Source: Telmatactis stephensoni (Eukaryota; Cnidaria; Anthozoa; Actiniaria; Isophelliidae). Taken from it: a stretch of 64,000 bases of DNA. Below the pieces are notes generated by a model. The model saw only the letters and a program-made list of their open reading frames with translations, had not been told where the DNA came from and searched no databases. The DNA lies in assembly GCA_029948255.1 (NCBI GenBank), contig JALIZF010001872.1, forward strand, positions 1 to 64,000. Direction: 5' to 3'. The translations under genes were made by a program, and so were the position numbers. Positions 1 to 12,949 of this stretch are shown one piece after another; position 1 is the stretch's first letter, and the number at the start of each line of letters is the position of its first letter.

Positions 1-640
1 GACCAAAAATCGATAAAATGCAAAGCCTATAGCCCATGCAAAATGCTCAAAATTGACCAAAATCGATAAAATGCAAAGGCTATAGCCCATTAAAAATGCT
101 CAAAAATGACCAAAAATCGAAAAATGCAAAGGCTATAGCCCATTAAAAATGCTCAAAAATGACCAAAAATGGATAAATGCAAGGCCTATAGCCCATGCAA
201 AATGCTCCAAAAATGACCAAAATCGATAAATGCAAAGCCTATAGCCCATGCAAAATGCTCAAAAATGACCAAAAATCGATAAAATGCAAAGCCTATAGCC
301 CATTAAAAATGCTCAAAAATGACCAAAAATCGATAAAATGCAAAGCCTATAGCCCATGCAAAATGCTCAAAAATGACCTAAAATCGATAAAATGCAAAGC
401 CTATAGCCCATGCAAAATGCTCAAAAATGACCAAAAATCGATAAAATGCAAAGGCTATAGCCCATTAAAAATGCTCAAAAATGACCAAAAATCGATAAAA
501 TGCAAAGGCTATAGCCCATTAAAAATGCTCAAAAATGACCAATAATCGATAAAATGCAAAGGCTATAGCCCATGCAAAATGCTCAAAAATGACCAAAAAA
601 TGGTCAAAATGAAAAGGCTATAGCCCATACAAAATGCTCA
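1..640. repeat. 54-bp tandem satellite, about 11-12 copies
   Basis: A 54-bp unit repeats head to tail from the window edge. The marker ATGCTC recurs at 255, 309, 363, 417, 471, 525 and 579, which gives an exact 54-bp period. Units differ mainly in two variant blocks: GCCTATAGCC versus GGCTATAGCC, and CATGCAAAATG versus CATTAAAAATG. Because 54 is divisible by 3, an open frame of 18-residue repeats runs through 195-545. It is a by-product of the repeat and not a gene. The array probably continues to the left of the window. Confidence 0.95.
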
Positions 641-770
641 ATTTGACCATTTTCATGTGCTATAGCCTTTGCTTTTTCACGATTTTGGGTCATTTTTGAC
701 CATTTTGCATGGGCTATATATATATATAGCCTTTGCTTTTTGTCGATTTTTCGCATTTTCCGCCATTTTT
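641..770. repeat. Satellite units in inverted orientation
   Basis: From about 641 the same satellite motifs appear as reverse complement: GACCATTTT, then CATGGGCTATA, then TAGCCTTTGC, then TCGATTTTT. At least two degenerate inverted units follow the forward array, one carrying a short TA expansion at about 715-728. The junction at about 601-665 can fold into a hairpin because forward and reverse units face each other. Confidence 0.8.
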
Positions 771-1950
771 GACGATTTTGCTATGTTTGCTTTCTTCGTC
801 GATTCTAAGGACATTTCTAACAATTTCTCATTATTCTTTTGTTTGATTGTTTGTTTGTTGGTTGTTGTCCTCCGAATTCTGGGAGAAAACGAATTATATT
901 AGACGAGAGACCCTGGGTACTAATAATGGCGGCGAGTGGACATTGCGAATTAATATAAGGTAAAGTTGTTGCTCATTTGATCCAAAATATTAGCTATTAT
1001 AGTGTAGATTATAAATGTGCAATAACTATCGACTTATCAGTTCAAAAAAAAAATAACAGAGAAATAGAGGGAAGAATTGATTTTCTCTATTAATTGACGC
1101 ATTAGCTAATCACTTTGCAGTTCCCCTGCTTCTCAGGTTTTGTGTTAATGCATGAGGATAAAACTAGAAAAATATCTGGTATCATGATATTTGTGTAATC
1201 TGGCCGTTATAATTTGCTATTTACACTTATTTTACTACAAATTGTCGTTTATTTTGTTCATTAAAATATATAAGAACTTAATAGTTTTTTATGTCAGATT
1301 ATCTCAGCCTTCACTGCAGCCAGTCTCAGTGATTTTTCTAAATAAGTTAAATATCTAGCTAGACTGGAGAAATAATTTAAATTTAACCTAATTTAGCTTA
1401 AAATTAGGCATCACTCAAATGATAGTATAATATAGTAATAGATGGCAATTCAATCCTGATTTTAGGATGCATTAAAATTTTCATAATTTAATCTTGTACA
1501 TACTAGGCAATTTCATCCTGGGCCCATGCAGTTCATCATTCTATTTCTCTTTTCTTTCATCAAAAATGAATTTTCTAAAATAATTTTAATGAATTTTCAT
1601 TGTAGATGGAAGGGATACATTCTGGAGTTTGTAATGGTGAGCATATAATGATGGTCTTTTTTCAAAGTGCCAAGTAAAAGCACTCTACATGTACACATAA
1701 AATTAGTTACATTTTATACCGATTATAATTAACATTTAACCCACATATTGATCCAGTCTGGGAATTGCACCCAGTCCTCAAGACAACTACACAAAGTAAA
1801 ATGTCATTTAGTGTGCACTAATACACCAACTAGATTTCATGTGTGGGTTTGTCCTAATGTCAGTTTGTTTTAGTATAATCATTTTCCCACCTAAAAATTG
1901 TAACTGAATTAAAGACCCTGATGCACGCTGAACATTACGATCAGCATAGT
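771..1950. other. AT-rich DNA, no feature recognised
   Basis: No coding exon, RNA gene or clear repeat is seen. The short open frame over 669-902 overlaps the inverted satellite and has no recognisable domain. Confidence 0.5.
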
Positions 1951-1951
1951 C

Positions 1952-2086
1952 GTTTTCATATGAGTGGGAAACTTACCGTACCATATCGTAACTGTACCAG
2001 TATCATATTTTCTATAAAAACATTCGAAATTCCTGCTGTAACCGAATCGTATCGTAACAGTACAGTGTTCCCACTCATATGAAAAC
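1952..2086. mobile_element. MITE-like foldback, GTTTTCATATGAGTGGGA termini
   Basis: An 18-bp perfect terminal inverted repeat spans 1952-1969 and 2069-2086. Subterminal motifs (CATATCGTAACTGTAC near 1983 and GTATCGTAACAGTAC near 2049) extend the palindrome imperfectly. No coding capacity is present, which fits a non-autonomous DNA transposon. Confidence 0.75.
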
Positions 2087-2111
2087 CACTCTACATGTAG
2101 CAATCGTCTTT

Positions 2112-2262
2112 GTAGAGTGGTTTTCAAAAACCCGCGAAACAATTTATACCATTTCCATTTTGATAAGTAGCGTGTATGCAACAATAGAAAACAAAAGACT
2201 TTTAGCGGAATAGCACTAAATAAATTAGTAAGTGTTTCAAGGGTGTACGAAAACCACTCTAT
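2112..2262. mobile_element. MITE-like element with GTAGAGTGGTTTTC ends
   Basis: The ends GTAGAGTGGTTTTC (2112-2125) and GAAAACCACTCTAT (2249-2262) are near-perfect inverted repeats around an AT-rich core. A further GAAAACCACTCTAC at 2081-2094 abuts the preceding foldback, so the two elements are nested or adjacent. The same terminal motif recurs alone near 22349. Confidence 0.65.
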
Positions 2263-2289
2263 CAAAATATTAGCCTTGACTCTAAACAA

Positions 2290-4320
2290 GCCCTTAAGGT
2301 ATCAGGGTACCCCTAGCGACCGGTGTGTGTTCAACTCTATATTGCGCCAATATTGCATCTAAATTAAGTATACATTTTTAGAAAGCTGAATAAATCTATT
2401 ATTTTTATTGTAAAATAATTTTTTTCCTTTTAAGTTAGAGCGAATGATTCAAATTTTCACCGAGGTGTCTTTGCGGAGTTCCCTTTCAATCAATATTGAT
2501 CCGAAAACAATGTTTACTATCTTTCTGAGATCATGAGATATCACTTGTCAAAAGTGTGTCTCAGATTTTTCATTAGTTGCCCCAGTTGTTCTGTTATATG
2601 TTCCTAAAGTTACAACACTGCTAAAATAGCTGTATCCAATACAAAACAGACGATAACTTTGGAATGGAGCAAAAAATCAAAAATCGGAGACACACTTTTA
2701 AAGAACAAGTATCGAACTGCTTCAATGAATTGAACCAATGAATTAGTTTTCAAAATGAGCTCCATATATATATAGCTGATTTAATTTCCATAAACTTTGG
2801 TCTAACCAAGATGTTTTCGTCAAACCCTTCCTAAACAGCAGCCATAATGAATGTACACCATTTTTGGTGTTAGATTTGTTCATGTAATGCATGGGCATGC
2901 AAGTTCTTCTGGACTCTTTTACCGAAGCAGAGCAGAGTAAAAATGACCTGGTCTGGACTAACTATAAAATATGACTGTATAAACCTTGCAGTCTAACATT
3001 GAACAACTGAAAACAACATGTAGCTATACAGTTGTGATAATGTCAAATTCTTTCTAAGAAAAGATTAAAATAAAAATTTATCTTTTAAGCTGAGCAAACT
3101 GTAGTGGCAATTTTCTCGGAGCACTTCTCTACTAGTTTTATCCTCATTAACACCAAACCAGAAGCAGGGCCCTAAAGGAGCAACTGGGTGACTATAGCCA
3201 ATGCTTGACCTAATAGGAAAAACCCTTCGTTTCTTCTGCTTCTCTCTTAATTTTTTGCACTAATAAGTCGTAACTCCTGTTTACAACTTTCAATCATTTA
3301 TAAACTCAGGCATTTTTACCACAAGCTTAGGCCAGGATTGAACTTTCCTAGAATTTTATGATCGATTGAGAAACGACTTTATTGTTGTGATGTCATCGTG
3401 AAAATCAGTCATTCGCAAAAGATCTTTAAAAAAGAAATCTTTTGTAGACAATTTGTGACACAGTGTTTGCAACATTTAGAGGCTAATTATTTTTGTGTGC
3501 AAAATATAATATGAATTAGCTGGATTGACAAAATTCACGAAAAAACTTTAGAAACTAATTTAAAGAGGATGAGATTTCATGCCATTCAACCATGCATCTT
3601 GGGTATCAAAGAAGATAATATATTATAATTTTGCTTTTGAGAAAAAAAATGAATATGGCCAACTTCACTAAATGAGCTGCTTAACGTTTTCTAGAAAAAA
3701 ATAAATAAAAACACCATTCATCAACATTTAATAACTGACATAATTTTCGAGTTCATTGGAAACCTCTAAGGACATTTAAGGTGGCTCACAGTTTTCTAGT
3801 GACCACACCTTCCACAATTTTTCATTTTAGGAATAGCATGCATGGTACGGTTAAGCTAGGTTGATCAAAAATGCCTTTTGCTCCAGTTATCAGGCTTAGA
3901 TAAAATGTTTCAATATTGTGAAGTTCCATTTGATTGGCATTACCTTGGCAACAATAAACAAAGATAACAGAAATCAGTTTTTCCAAAATACAGTAATCTC
4001 TCAAATTTGAGCAGTGCCTACATGGGCAATATACTATGCTCACAGTCTGTATTATTTTCAACTTCAGTTAGGTTTTAATCTGTCTTTTCTAATCTGTCCA
4101 TCATCCTTGGAGGGAGTGCTAATATGTGAATTTGTTCCGACTATCATTGATTGATTTGAAATAAGTTCAGTTATTATATGGCTAGATAATTTCCTGAATT
4201 CTGATTGGCTAACGCATGGTCTGTATTTTGCCATATCAGGACCGCTGTCCCGGATGAAAAGAAAAGTTTGCGTTTGGCAACTGTTTTAGCAGGACTTCTC
4301 AAAGCCATATAATAAATAAG
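2290..4320. other. No gene recognised
   Basis: The stretch is AT-rich. The minus-strand open frame at 3822-4061 has no domain signature and no splice context. Nothing else was recognised. Confidence 0.5.
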
Positions 4321-4462
4321 TTATTAACCGAAGCTTTGCTCGGTCTGTACGGGAAAATTATCAGACCTCGGTCTTTTGTACGGACCTCGCCTACGGCTCG
4401 GTCCGTACTGTCAAGACCTCGGTCTGATATTTTCCCATACAGACCTCGCGCTCGGTTAATAA
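4321..4462. mobile_element. Foldback element, TTATTAACCGAAGC termini
   Basis: Almost the whole element is one imperfect palindrome. TTATTAACCG at the left pairs with CGGTTAATAA at the right. Inside, GGTCTGTACGGGAAAAT pairs with ATTTTCCCATACAGACC, and GACCTCGGTC is repeated on both arms. The centre lies near 4390. It is a non-coding MITE-like hairpin. Confidence 0.8.
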
Positions 4463-4469
4463 CCCTTTA

Positions 4470-5330
4470 TTCCCAAGGATGAGTGACAGATCAGAAAAGA
4501 CAAAATTTGGAAATGCAGTTGCGCTGCAAAGATTTTGGCCGTTATAAAATAATTATGGCCAAATTTCATGGGTATCCATTCTACGTCAACTCTTGGGTAT
4601 GACAAAACCATCTGTCTTGAATTTTAGAAAACAATTATAGAAAACTCAAACCCTTGGAGTTAGCTTGGAGTCTCGTAAAGTCTCAATTTGACCATTCAAC
4701 ACCCCCCACATCAGACATTTTGTAAATCTATAGAGGAATGGTATTTGTAGAAGTGCCACAAACATTTCAGAGAGCATATTTTTCTACTATCCACCAAAAT
4801 CATTTTTGAACTTAGATATTTTCACTTTATAGTCTTACATATACAGCTATAATGTAATGTGCTTAATAAGCCAAATCTATGCTCTGTGATCAGAACGTTA
4901 TGACATTTCTTCCCTGCTACGCCACGAGGAGGCTACCATTCATGTAGCAGATAATTTCCCATCTCTGATGGGTCTAAGGCCAATTGGTGTCACTAGACAG
5001 TAGCCAATAGTCCAAAATAACCCTCCTACCATAATTTTCAAGTTTTTGTGGGGTCCTATGTTGTACATGTCCATGAGAAAATATAGCAAACATTGCAAAA
5101 CGTAGCTTTTGCTAAGGTTAGTTGTTACAAGTTAGTACTTTTAACTGTTACTGGGTTACAGGTTAGAATTAGGCTATGTTAAACAAACTAGGTGTTGCAA
5201 TGCAGCCAATGAAAGCATCATATACATGTACACAACCAAATAACACTACAGCTTATACATACTATCTTGATCATCTGGTAAAGGCAATGAGCTGTACATA
5301 GCATTGTCGTCTTGCTTTCCTTTAGCTTTA
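4470..5330. other. No gene recognised
   Basis: AT-rich sequence with no coding signal or clear repeat. Confidence 0.45.
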
Positions 5331-5334
5331 GAAT

Positions 5335-6320
5335 TCCCTTGTTTGTGCACTGGTGTATGGGTTCATCCCTGCCTCACTGCCTCTGTTACTGGGATGACAA
5401 TTTGGCAATTAATTTCAGGACAACATACGTCAAGTCTCTTAATTTCTTTCTTTGGTTTGAGGACTATCACTGTCCATAGAGCTTCAGAATTGTCTTAAAT
5501 CACCACTTGCTTGTGCACCAATTTATTGGTACATAAATATTATCTGCTACCGGAATGACAATTTGGGCAATTAAGGACAACATACAACTCTCTTTTGTTG
5601 GTTTGAAGATCATCACTGTCCATAGGGCTTAAGTCAGAATCATTTTAAATCATATATTGTGCACCAATGCATGGGTAAACATCACTGCCTCTGCTACTGG
5701 TGTGACAATCTGCCAGTCAAGGACATGCAACATATACATCTCTTTTGTTGGCTTGAAGATCATCACAGGTTCCATAGAGCTTAAGATCTAGAATTATCTG
5801 AAATCATTACTTGCTTGACTGTGCACCAATGCATGGGTAAACATCACTGCCTCTGATCTGCTACTTGTATGACAACTTGCCAGTCAAGGACAACATACAT
5901 CTTCCCTTTCTTTCGTTGGTTTGAGGATCACTGTCCATAGAGCTTAAGAATTCTTTAAAATTATTACTTGCTTGTGCACCAATGCATGGGTAAACGTCAC
6001 TGCCTCTGCTAATGGTATGACAATTTGGCAATTAATTCAGGACAACATACATCTTCCCTCTCTTTCATTGGTTTGAAGATCATCTCTGTCCATAGAGCTT
6101 ACTAGGAATTCTCTGAAATCATCACTTGCTTGAATGTGCACAGATGCACAAGTAAACATCACTAGAGATCTGCACAGTCTTCATAGGCTTAGCTAGTATG
6201 GCAATGATATGGACAATTTTTCTTTGGTTTCAAGATTAAATATATCACAACCTAGAGTTCTCTTGCATGATCACTGGATTGTGCAACTGTGTATATGGGC
6301 AAATGTCATACACTGTACCT
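5335..6320. repeat. Imperfect tandem array, about 155-bp unit, 7 copies
   Basis: Each unit carries the ordered motifs GTGCACCAATGCATGGG, CACTGCCTCTGCTA, ATGACAATTTG, GGACAACATACAT, TTTGTTGGTTTGA and CTGTCCATAGAGCTTA. The GTGCA marker falls near 5345, 5513, 5659, 5821, 5973, 6136 and 6281, so spacing is 145-168 bp. Copies are clearly diverged, which points to an old minisatellite. The short open frames inside it are not conserved from unit to unit. Confidence 0.85.
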
Positions 6321-6329
6321 CTGATTGGG

Positions 6330-8180
6330 ATTTAACTTGGAAGATTTCTAAAAGGATTAATGGAAATCTGTAACACCATATGAAAGAGATAGTTTACTGA
6401 GCAGATATTTCAAGCCTAGTATGGATTTATGTAGGAGTACAAGGAAAATTGCCATACTTGGAGGATTTCTGTAGACTTGGTATTTAGGTTCAATATGTAC
6501 ATGGCTGTACAATTCTTTTACAGATGGCATTGTCATTGTTACAATCCTATATATATATTGTAGACTTCCTTATTCTTCAATTATAGCCAATCTAACCAAC
6601 TAAATTGTTCCTAGCAGTGATAAATATGACAGCAGTGTCAATTAAAATATTAGCCAAATTGCATCTTGTTGTATCTGGGCCAGTGAATGTGATTTGCTTT
6701 GCATGTTGCAGCCAATTTTAATTTGATGTTTAATTACTCAATTATGTAATGGCTCTTCTCTAATGAACAAAGTCTTCTACTTGCTAGCCAGTAATGTTCT
6801 TCAGATTCCTCATATGCACTCAATTGTTTGTGGCAATGGAAACTGGCCACTGACAGCTATACCCATTACTGCTGACACCAATTACATGTAGGTCCATGAA
6901 GAAGCTCCAAGGCAAGCCTTAATTGACAAGCAAAACAAAATCTAAAGTTATACATAATGATCATGCTGAATCCCCATACAGGCCATTCTACAAAACTCCA
7001 AAACAAGACCAACAATGCAATAACAAGCAAAATAATCTGAGAAGCAAAATGATGCTAGTCACCAATTAACATACTGTACAAAGATGACAGACTCTACAAA
7101 CTATCAGCCATCTCTTTCCATTCAACTGAAGTTCCATGCATGTGCCACATTGATGTTGTGATTCAAGACAGATAATCAATGGAGTCAATATAAGCAAAGC
7201 AAAATCTGAAACACAAAAGGATGCTGGTCACAAGAAATTATTAAAGCTGCAATGATGATGTCCACACACTTCCCCACAGCTGCCCCTCAGTTTCCACCCA
7301 ACTCAGAATCTCCATGTTACAAAAAGCTTGGCCATCCTCAGTCAACAAATCAATTATACCCAAGTACAAACAAAATGAAATCTGACAATGTTCAGTACTT
7401 TTATCCAATTAGAAAGCAATATCAATTAAGTGACCCTGGATATAGATAACTAATTATTATAAAATTCCCTAATGCTATTAACAACATCCCTGGAGCTGTC
7501 CAATCTATCTTCATCCGGCATGGCTCACCATGCAATCATGAAACTTTCTTAAAGCTTAAGAACAACACCATTTTCTACTGTGCAATACCTCAAAGTTATG
7601 TAAAGAACAGAAAATACAATTATAGAAATACATGATTGTACAAATACAAAAACAAATGAAGGCCTCCACACACTCCCCTACAGCCTTCCCTTAACCACCC
7701 ATAAGGATGAGGAAATAAATTATGTCCTTCAAGCAGAATTTGGAAAGTATTAAGACATACCCTGAAGGAATGAAGTCATCTTTAGTGAATGCTAGCCTAA
7801 GGCTAATCCATCATTTGCTCCAATAGTCATATCTCCATGCATCCACTAGACCTGAATGGTTTTGCCAACGACAACATACCAGTAGATGTCAGACAAAAAG
7901 TGTCTAGTATATATATAAGCACATCTTTAGAAGAACCACTTACTTAGAAAAGAACTGTTCAACCATTATCTGCATTTTCTCAATCAAACAACGGTACACA
8001 GAGAAGAATGTTTGCGATTGATCATATCAATCAGCCAATAAGTGGACAGGATTCAAACTTATCCATTGTGTACAACTAACCAAATGTCTACCACATATGG
8101 AGAATGAACAATTAACTTGCAACCAGAAATGCTCAAACATCTGCATTGATCAAACTTTGGCTGTAAACCTCCATGCCTAC
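6330..8180. other. No gene recognised
   Basis: AT-rich sequence with short related phrases (for example GCAAAGCAAAATCTGA and TGGTCACAAG near 7000 and 7200) that suggest further decayed local duplication. The plus-strand frame at 7252-7449 has no recognisable domain. Confidence 0.45.
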
Positions 8181-8181
8181 C

Positions 8182-8342
8182 ATTAGGGTTATCCAACATC
8201 AGTTATTTAATTTTTGATTTTTCTTTAATATTTAAGTTTAGGTTTGTTTATATTTAGGTTTTGAGTTTATATTTAAAACTTTTAGGTTTAAAGCATCGAC
8301 TTTTACACTCCACTCCTCACATCAATGTTGGATAACCCTAAT
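8182..8342. mobile_element. MITE, ATTAGGGTTATCCAACAT termini
   Basis: An 18-bp perfect terminal inverted repeat (ATTAGGGTTATCCAACAT and its reverse complement) encloses about 125 bp of very T-rich core. Short size, perfect ends and absence of coding sequence fit a young non-autonomous DNA transposon. Confidence 0.85.
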
Positions 8343-8344
8343 AA

Positions 8345-9175
8345 TAGACATGAAGGATACAGCATGAGTTTGATAGAAACAACCAAACAAAGTGACCAAA
8401 ATTCTCATTCAGTCACTGCAACTTTCAGACTCTCCAAAACAAAACAAATTTTCACTGATACATGCAGCTGTACAGTATCCTACTAACTGCTAATTCACTC
8501 ATTGATGCCACCAAAGAGTGACAAGAATTCAACTCAAACAAAGCAGTAATTATAGAACTCATACAGTATGTACTACAATGTACATATTCAACTAATTGCA
8601 AGTTGGGAATAACCATGCTTTAGTGACATCTTAAAAGCACCCAACAAATAGCTGCAAATCTTTAAAAAAACAAAAAACAAGAATGAAAATGTACAAACTG
8701 CCTTGTCACAATCCTAAAATTCTATGACATGTACATATCTACATCAGCACTACATTTTAACGAAAAGCAACTGGCATTCCCCACTGCAGCTAAAATGCCA
8801 TCAAAACAAAAACATCAAACAATGAAATCAAATTTGCCTATTGGTTAAAACCAACTTTAACACAGGGGTACAAAAAGTACCAGATTTATAATCAACCAAT
8901 TGTAGAAGAATGTACATTATCATCACAAATTAAACAAACCATAAGATACAGTGCAGTCTAAACATGAAATACTTGACTAAGTAACCCAGGCTTTACTTTA
9001 CCTAAAAAGAATCCTAAATCCATAGACATCATTCTGTATAATTCTAACTTGAGAAGCAAGACAAAGATAAAGCTAAATCACAGACCTCTTTTCCATACCA
9101 ATCTGCATATCATAGTACTTTAAAGTTATGATTTGCCATGCTTGTGTGTCATTGCTGTTTTTGTCATTGTCATCA
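8345..9175. other. No gene recognised
   Basis: AT-rich sequence with nothing recognised. Confidence 0.45.
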
Positions 9176-9179
9176 TGCT

Positions 9180-10435
9180 AAAGCTAATTGTTCCTGGTAT
9201 CAATCACCCGTTACCGTAACTACCAATTCCAATCTGCAACAATCTGGTACCAACCACCCGTTACCATAACTACCAATTCCAATCTGCCAGAACAGCCATG
9301 CCAGTCGTTGTCATCATTCTAAAGTTATCTGTTCTAGGTATCAACCAAACCACTGATCACTATACTACCAATTCCGATGCCAGTCTGCCATGAGAGCCAT
9401 GCCAGTCATTGTCATCATTCTAAAGATATCTGTTGCTGGTATCATCCAAATTCCTTGTTGCCATACTACTGATTTCAATGCCAGTCTACCACACGAGAGC
9501 CTTGCCAATCATCGTCATCATGCCAAGTTAGCTCTTCCTGGTATCATCCAAACCACTTGTTACCATACTACCAAGTCTGCCACGAGAACATGCAAGTTAC
9601 CATCATCATGCCGAGTTAGCTCTTCCTGGTATCATCCAAACCACTTGTTACCATACTACCAGTCTGCCACGAGAACCATGCAAGTTACCGTCATCATGCC
9701 GAGTTAGCTCTTCCTGGTATCATCCAAACCACTTGTTACCATACTTTGTCTACCAATTCCAATGCCAGTCTGCCACGAGAGCCATGCCAGTCATTGTCAT
9801 CATGCTAAAACTATCTCTTCCTGGTATAATCCAAACCACTTGTCACTGTACTACCAATTCCAATGCCAGTCTGCCATGAGAGCCATGCCAGTCACCGTCA
9901 TCACGCCAAGTTAGCTCTTCCTGGTATAATCCAAACCACTTGTCACTGTACTACCAATTCCAATGCCAATCTACCATGAGAGCCATGCCACAGTCATTGT
10001 CATCATTCTAAAGTTATCTGTTGCTGGTATCATCCAAATTCCTTGTTGCCATACTACTGATTTCAATGCCAGTCTACCACGAGAACCTTGCCAATCATCA
10101 TCATCATGCCAAGTTAGCTCTTCCTGGTATCATCCAAACCACTTGTTACCATACTACCAATTCTAATGCCAGTCTGCCACGAGAGCCATGCCAGTCACCG
10201 TCATCACGCCAAGTTAGCTCTTCCTGGTATCATCCAAACCACTTGTTACCATACTACCAATTCCAATGCCAGTCTGCCATGAGAACCATGCCAGTCACCG
10301 TCATCATGCCGAGTTAGCTCTTCCTGGTATCATCTAAACCACTTGTTACCATACTACCAATTCCAATACCAGTCTGCTGAGAGCCATGCCAGTGATTTTT
10401 CATCATGCCAAGTTTATTTTTGTGCGGCTCTTCCT
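9180..10435. repeat. Imperfect tandem array, about 100-bp unit, about 12 copies
   Basis: The unit contains CTCTTCCTGGTATCATCC, AAACCACTTGTTACCATAC, CCAATTCCAATGCCAGTCTG and GAGAGCCATGCCAGTCA. CTCTTCCTGG recurs near 9532, 9620, 9707, 9815, 9915, 10118, 10218 and 10318, with variant units between, so the period runs from 86 to 107 bp. Peptide frames through it (for example 9390-9707 and 10021-10317) simply repeat the unit and shift frame with its length. A protein-coding role is unlikely. Confidence 0.9.
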
Positions 10436-10689
10436 CCAGTCCAAGAACCCCATGATGGTATTATATGCTGCCAATGTCAAATTATGTTTTGTGGATTTAT
10501 GGAAGTAAACTAAAGAATAGTAATAGGACACTATAAATTAATACATACAATACTATCATCAGTTCATTATTACATAAGAGTATTTCATATTCTTTTGAAA
10601 TGGCAGTTCATTTAATTTCTGGCTTTCAAGCTATTCATTTTGATAAAAATCCATTGTTTTTCTATTTCTGTCCAGTCTGTTTGTGAATT

Positions 10690-11390
10690 CAACTTTCATT
10701 CACTTTTCATTTGCACAAAGATACATGTAGTTTGATCATTACAGCCAACTCCATTCTGCATCATTCTATTAATTTACACATTGTTACCTCAAGTTGTACA
10801 TGTACCTATTATTGCTGCTGCTGCTGTAATAATTATCTGGAACACTCAATCATGAATCTGTGAAGTAAAATAAACTCTACAATATCTTGTTAGTACTGTG
10901 AACAATAAACAATTATAAATAGTGAACTGGGAATTATATTCATTTCATTCATTTCTTGCTTTCCATAATTCATTTCAACGAAGTTAAAATCCACATTTTC
11001 CATTAATTTTTATTTTGTTTGCAATAATAGAGTCATGTTTTCATTCATTTTTCATGTATTCCTTTGTATAAACTAACATTGTTCATTATGCTTTCATTTA
11101 CGGCATCATACTCTGAATTTACCCATTGTTACCTCAAGGCAGTTGTACATTTTTGTACCATGGTTGTTACTGTTAGTAGTATTAATCTACTTGGAAAACT
11201 CACAATCACGAATCTGTGAATTGAAGAAAAATAGAACAAACTCTACAATATCTTTTAGTAATGTGAACAATATTTGGTTAACAAATAATTTGTATTTGGA
11301 AATTGTATGGGTCCATCAATTCAACTTTGGTTTCATTTGATTTCTCATCCATCCATCCTAATTTCAATTAATATACTTTCATTTTCATTG
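10690..11390. repeat. Diverged tandem duplication, about 345 bp
   Basis: Two consecutive segments share the ordered phrases TTACCTCAAG, GTTGTACAT, GAATCTGTGAA, AACTCTACAATATCTT, GTAATGTGAACAAT and a long ATTCATT-rich block. Corresponding points lie about 345 bp apart (for example about 10788 and 11131). Divergence is substantial. Confidence 0.7.
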
Positions 11391-11632
11391 AGAATGTAAC
11401 CTTCACAAGTTCTATACCCAAAAAAGGAAATTTGTTTTCATTCAATTTCCCATCCTTTTCTTTTCATTTGCAGAACAAATAACTGAAAAATAAAGAAATA
11501 GGTGTTAGATAAGTTGAATTATGGCTTTACAATCATCCTTGAAGGTATAAATAACCAAAAAGGAGGTCATGGTGCACTATGCAAGATTCCAAGATCCCAA
11601 AAATTTGATAATTTTTTTCAGGACGACCTTCA

Positions 11633-11940
11633 CATGGTTGCCACAAACCAATCACAAATTTCCCCAACTTTTCCTGACTAAAGTTTAATTTTCCCTGACC
11701 CAATATTCAGATATTCTCCATTTTCAATTCAAATGACTCTTCTTATCGGCTTGCAAATCCTTGAGCAGATGACAATGATATAAAACCATCATGATACCAA
11801 GCTAGGAGGGACCATACATTTCCCCCAACTTTCCAAAAAAAATTAATTTTTCCTTAACTGAAAGTGGAATTCCCCAACTTTTCCCTTACTCTGAACAAAA
11901 AAATTTTTTCCCGACTTTTCCCTGATGTGTGGCAACCATG
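11633..11940. mobile_element. MITE, CATGGTTGCCAC termini, copy 1
   Basis: A perfect 12-bp inverted repeat, CATGGTTGCCAC at 11633 and GTGGCAACCATG at 11929-11940, encloses about 280 bp. The interior has diagnostic phrases such as CTAAAGTTTAATTTTCCCTG and TACCAAGCTAGGAGGGACC. These recur in order in the copy at 57491-57801, so this is a dispersed family. No coding sequence is present. Confidence 0.85.
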
Positions 11941-12398
11941 CTTCATTGTTGGTTTTTATTCCATCAGACATGATTGCAAACCATTAAATGTTGTAACACA
12001 CTCACTCCTGTTAAGTAGGCAAACAAATTGTTTACTGCACAAAAGCAAAAATAGCCATGCACTGCTTAAGCAAACTTTGGTGTGCAAATTAAAGAAGTGG
12101 CAACTTAAGTGGCAAATGAGAAGTGGCAACTCACTCATTCAACTTTAGCGTAGCTGTACCTTGCTTTAAACTGCAGCTTGGAAATTTAAATGCACTTGAA
12201 TTCTCGCATCGCGCATGCAGCCTGTACTTACAATGAATACCAGTTTCAATGACCTGCCTGTTGAGTCAATGTTTGTTAGTAGAAATTACACACTGCATGA
12301 CAACATGCTTTGTTTCTTTTAATTATTTTGACAATCTTTACAATGTGTTTGACTGATTACAATTTTCATCTTATTCTTAAAAAAATTGCAGAGAAAAA

Positions 12399-12909
12399 CA
12401 TTTATCAGAAATAGCCAGGCAGAATTGAAGAGTTGAAGGTTGTAAGCCATGCAGTTAAAAAAATTCCTGCGAACTTAAAGGTGGTTAGTGCCTTGTTAGT
12501 AGGTTAATAGAGTACAGTCAGACAAACCATTTTGTTGTTTATTGAATTTGCAACAATTTCACAAATGTCTAAAGTTACAAAAGTTTAAAAATGTAAAAAA
12601 AGAGATTCCATTGGAGGAAAAAAGATCCATTCCACGAGTGCCAGAAAAATTCCAGTGAGCATTTATCGGAAATAGCCAGGCAGAGTTGAAGAGTTGAAGG
12701 TTAATTGTAGCCATGCAGTTAAAAAATTCCTGCAAACTTAAAGGTGGTTAGTACCTTGTTGGGTAGGTTAATAGAATACAGTCAGACAAACCATTTTGTT
12801 GTTTATTGAATTTACAAATGTCTTGTTACAAAAGTTTAAAAATGTAAAAAAAGAGATTCCATCGGAGGAAAAAGGATCCATTCCACGAGTGCCAGAAAAA
12901 TTCCAGTGA
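12399..12909. repeat. Tandem duplication, 261-bp period, two copies
   Basis: The segment from CATTTATCAGAAATAGCC (12399) to TTCCAGTGAG is repeated immediately from 12660 with few substitutions and a small deletion (a shortened AATTTGCAACAATTTC region). The high similarity implies a fairly recent local duplication. Confidence 0.9.
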
Positions 12910-12949
12910 GCCAGATGTATGCCAACAGGTTGAAGATAGTTTTAGTGCG

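Noticed and set aside
195..545. 116-codon frame with an 18-residue repeat
   Set aside because: It exists because the satellite period of 54 bp is divisible by three; the frame breaks in units with single-base indels and there is no promoter or splice context.
1..640. CRISPR array
   Set aside because: Units are contiguous without unique spacers and the genome is eukaryotic; this is a satellite.
9390..10317. Frames of 67-105 codons in the 9-10 kb array
   Set aside because: They are translations of a 100-bp tandem repeat whose unit length is not a multiple of three.
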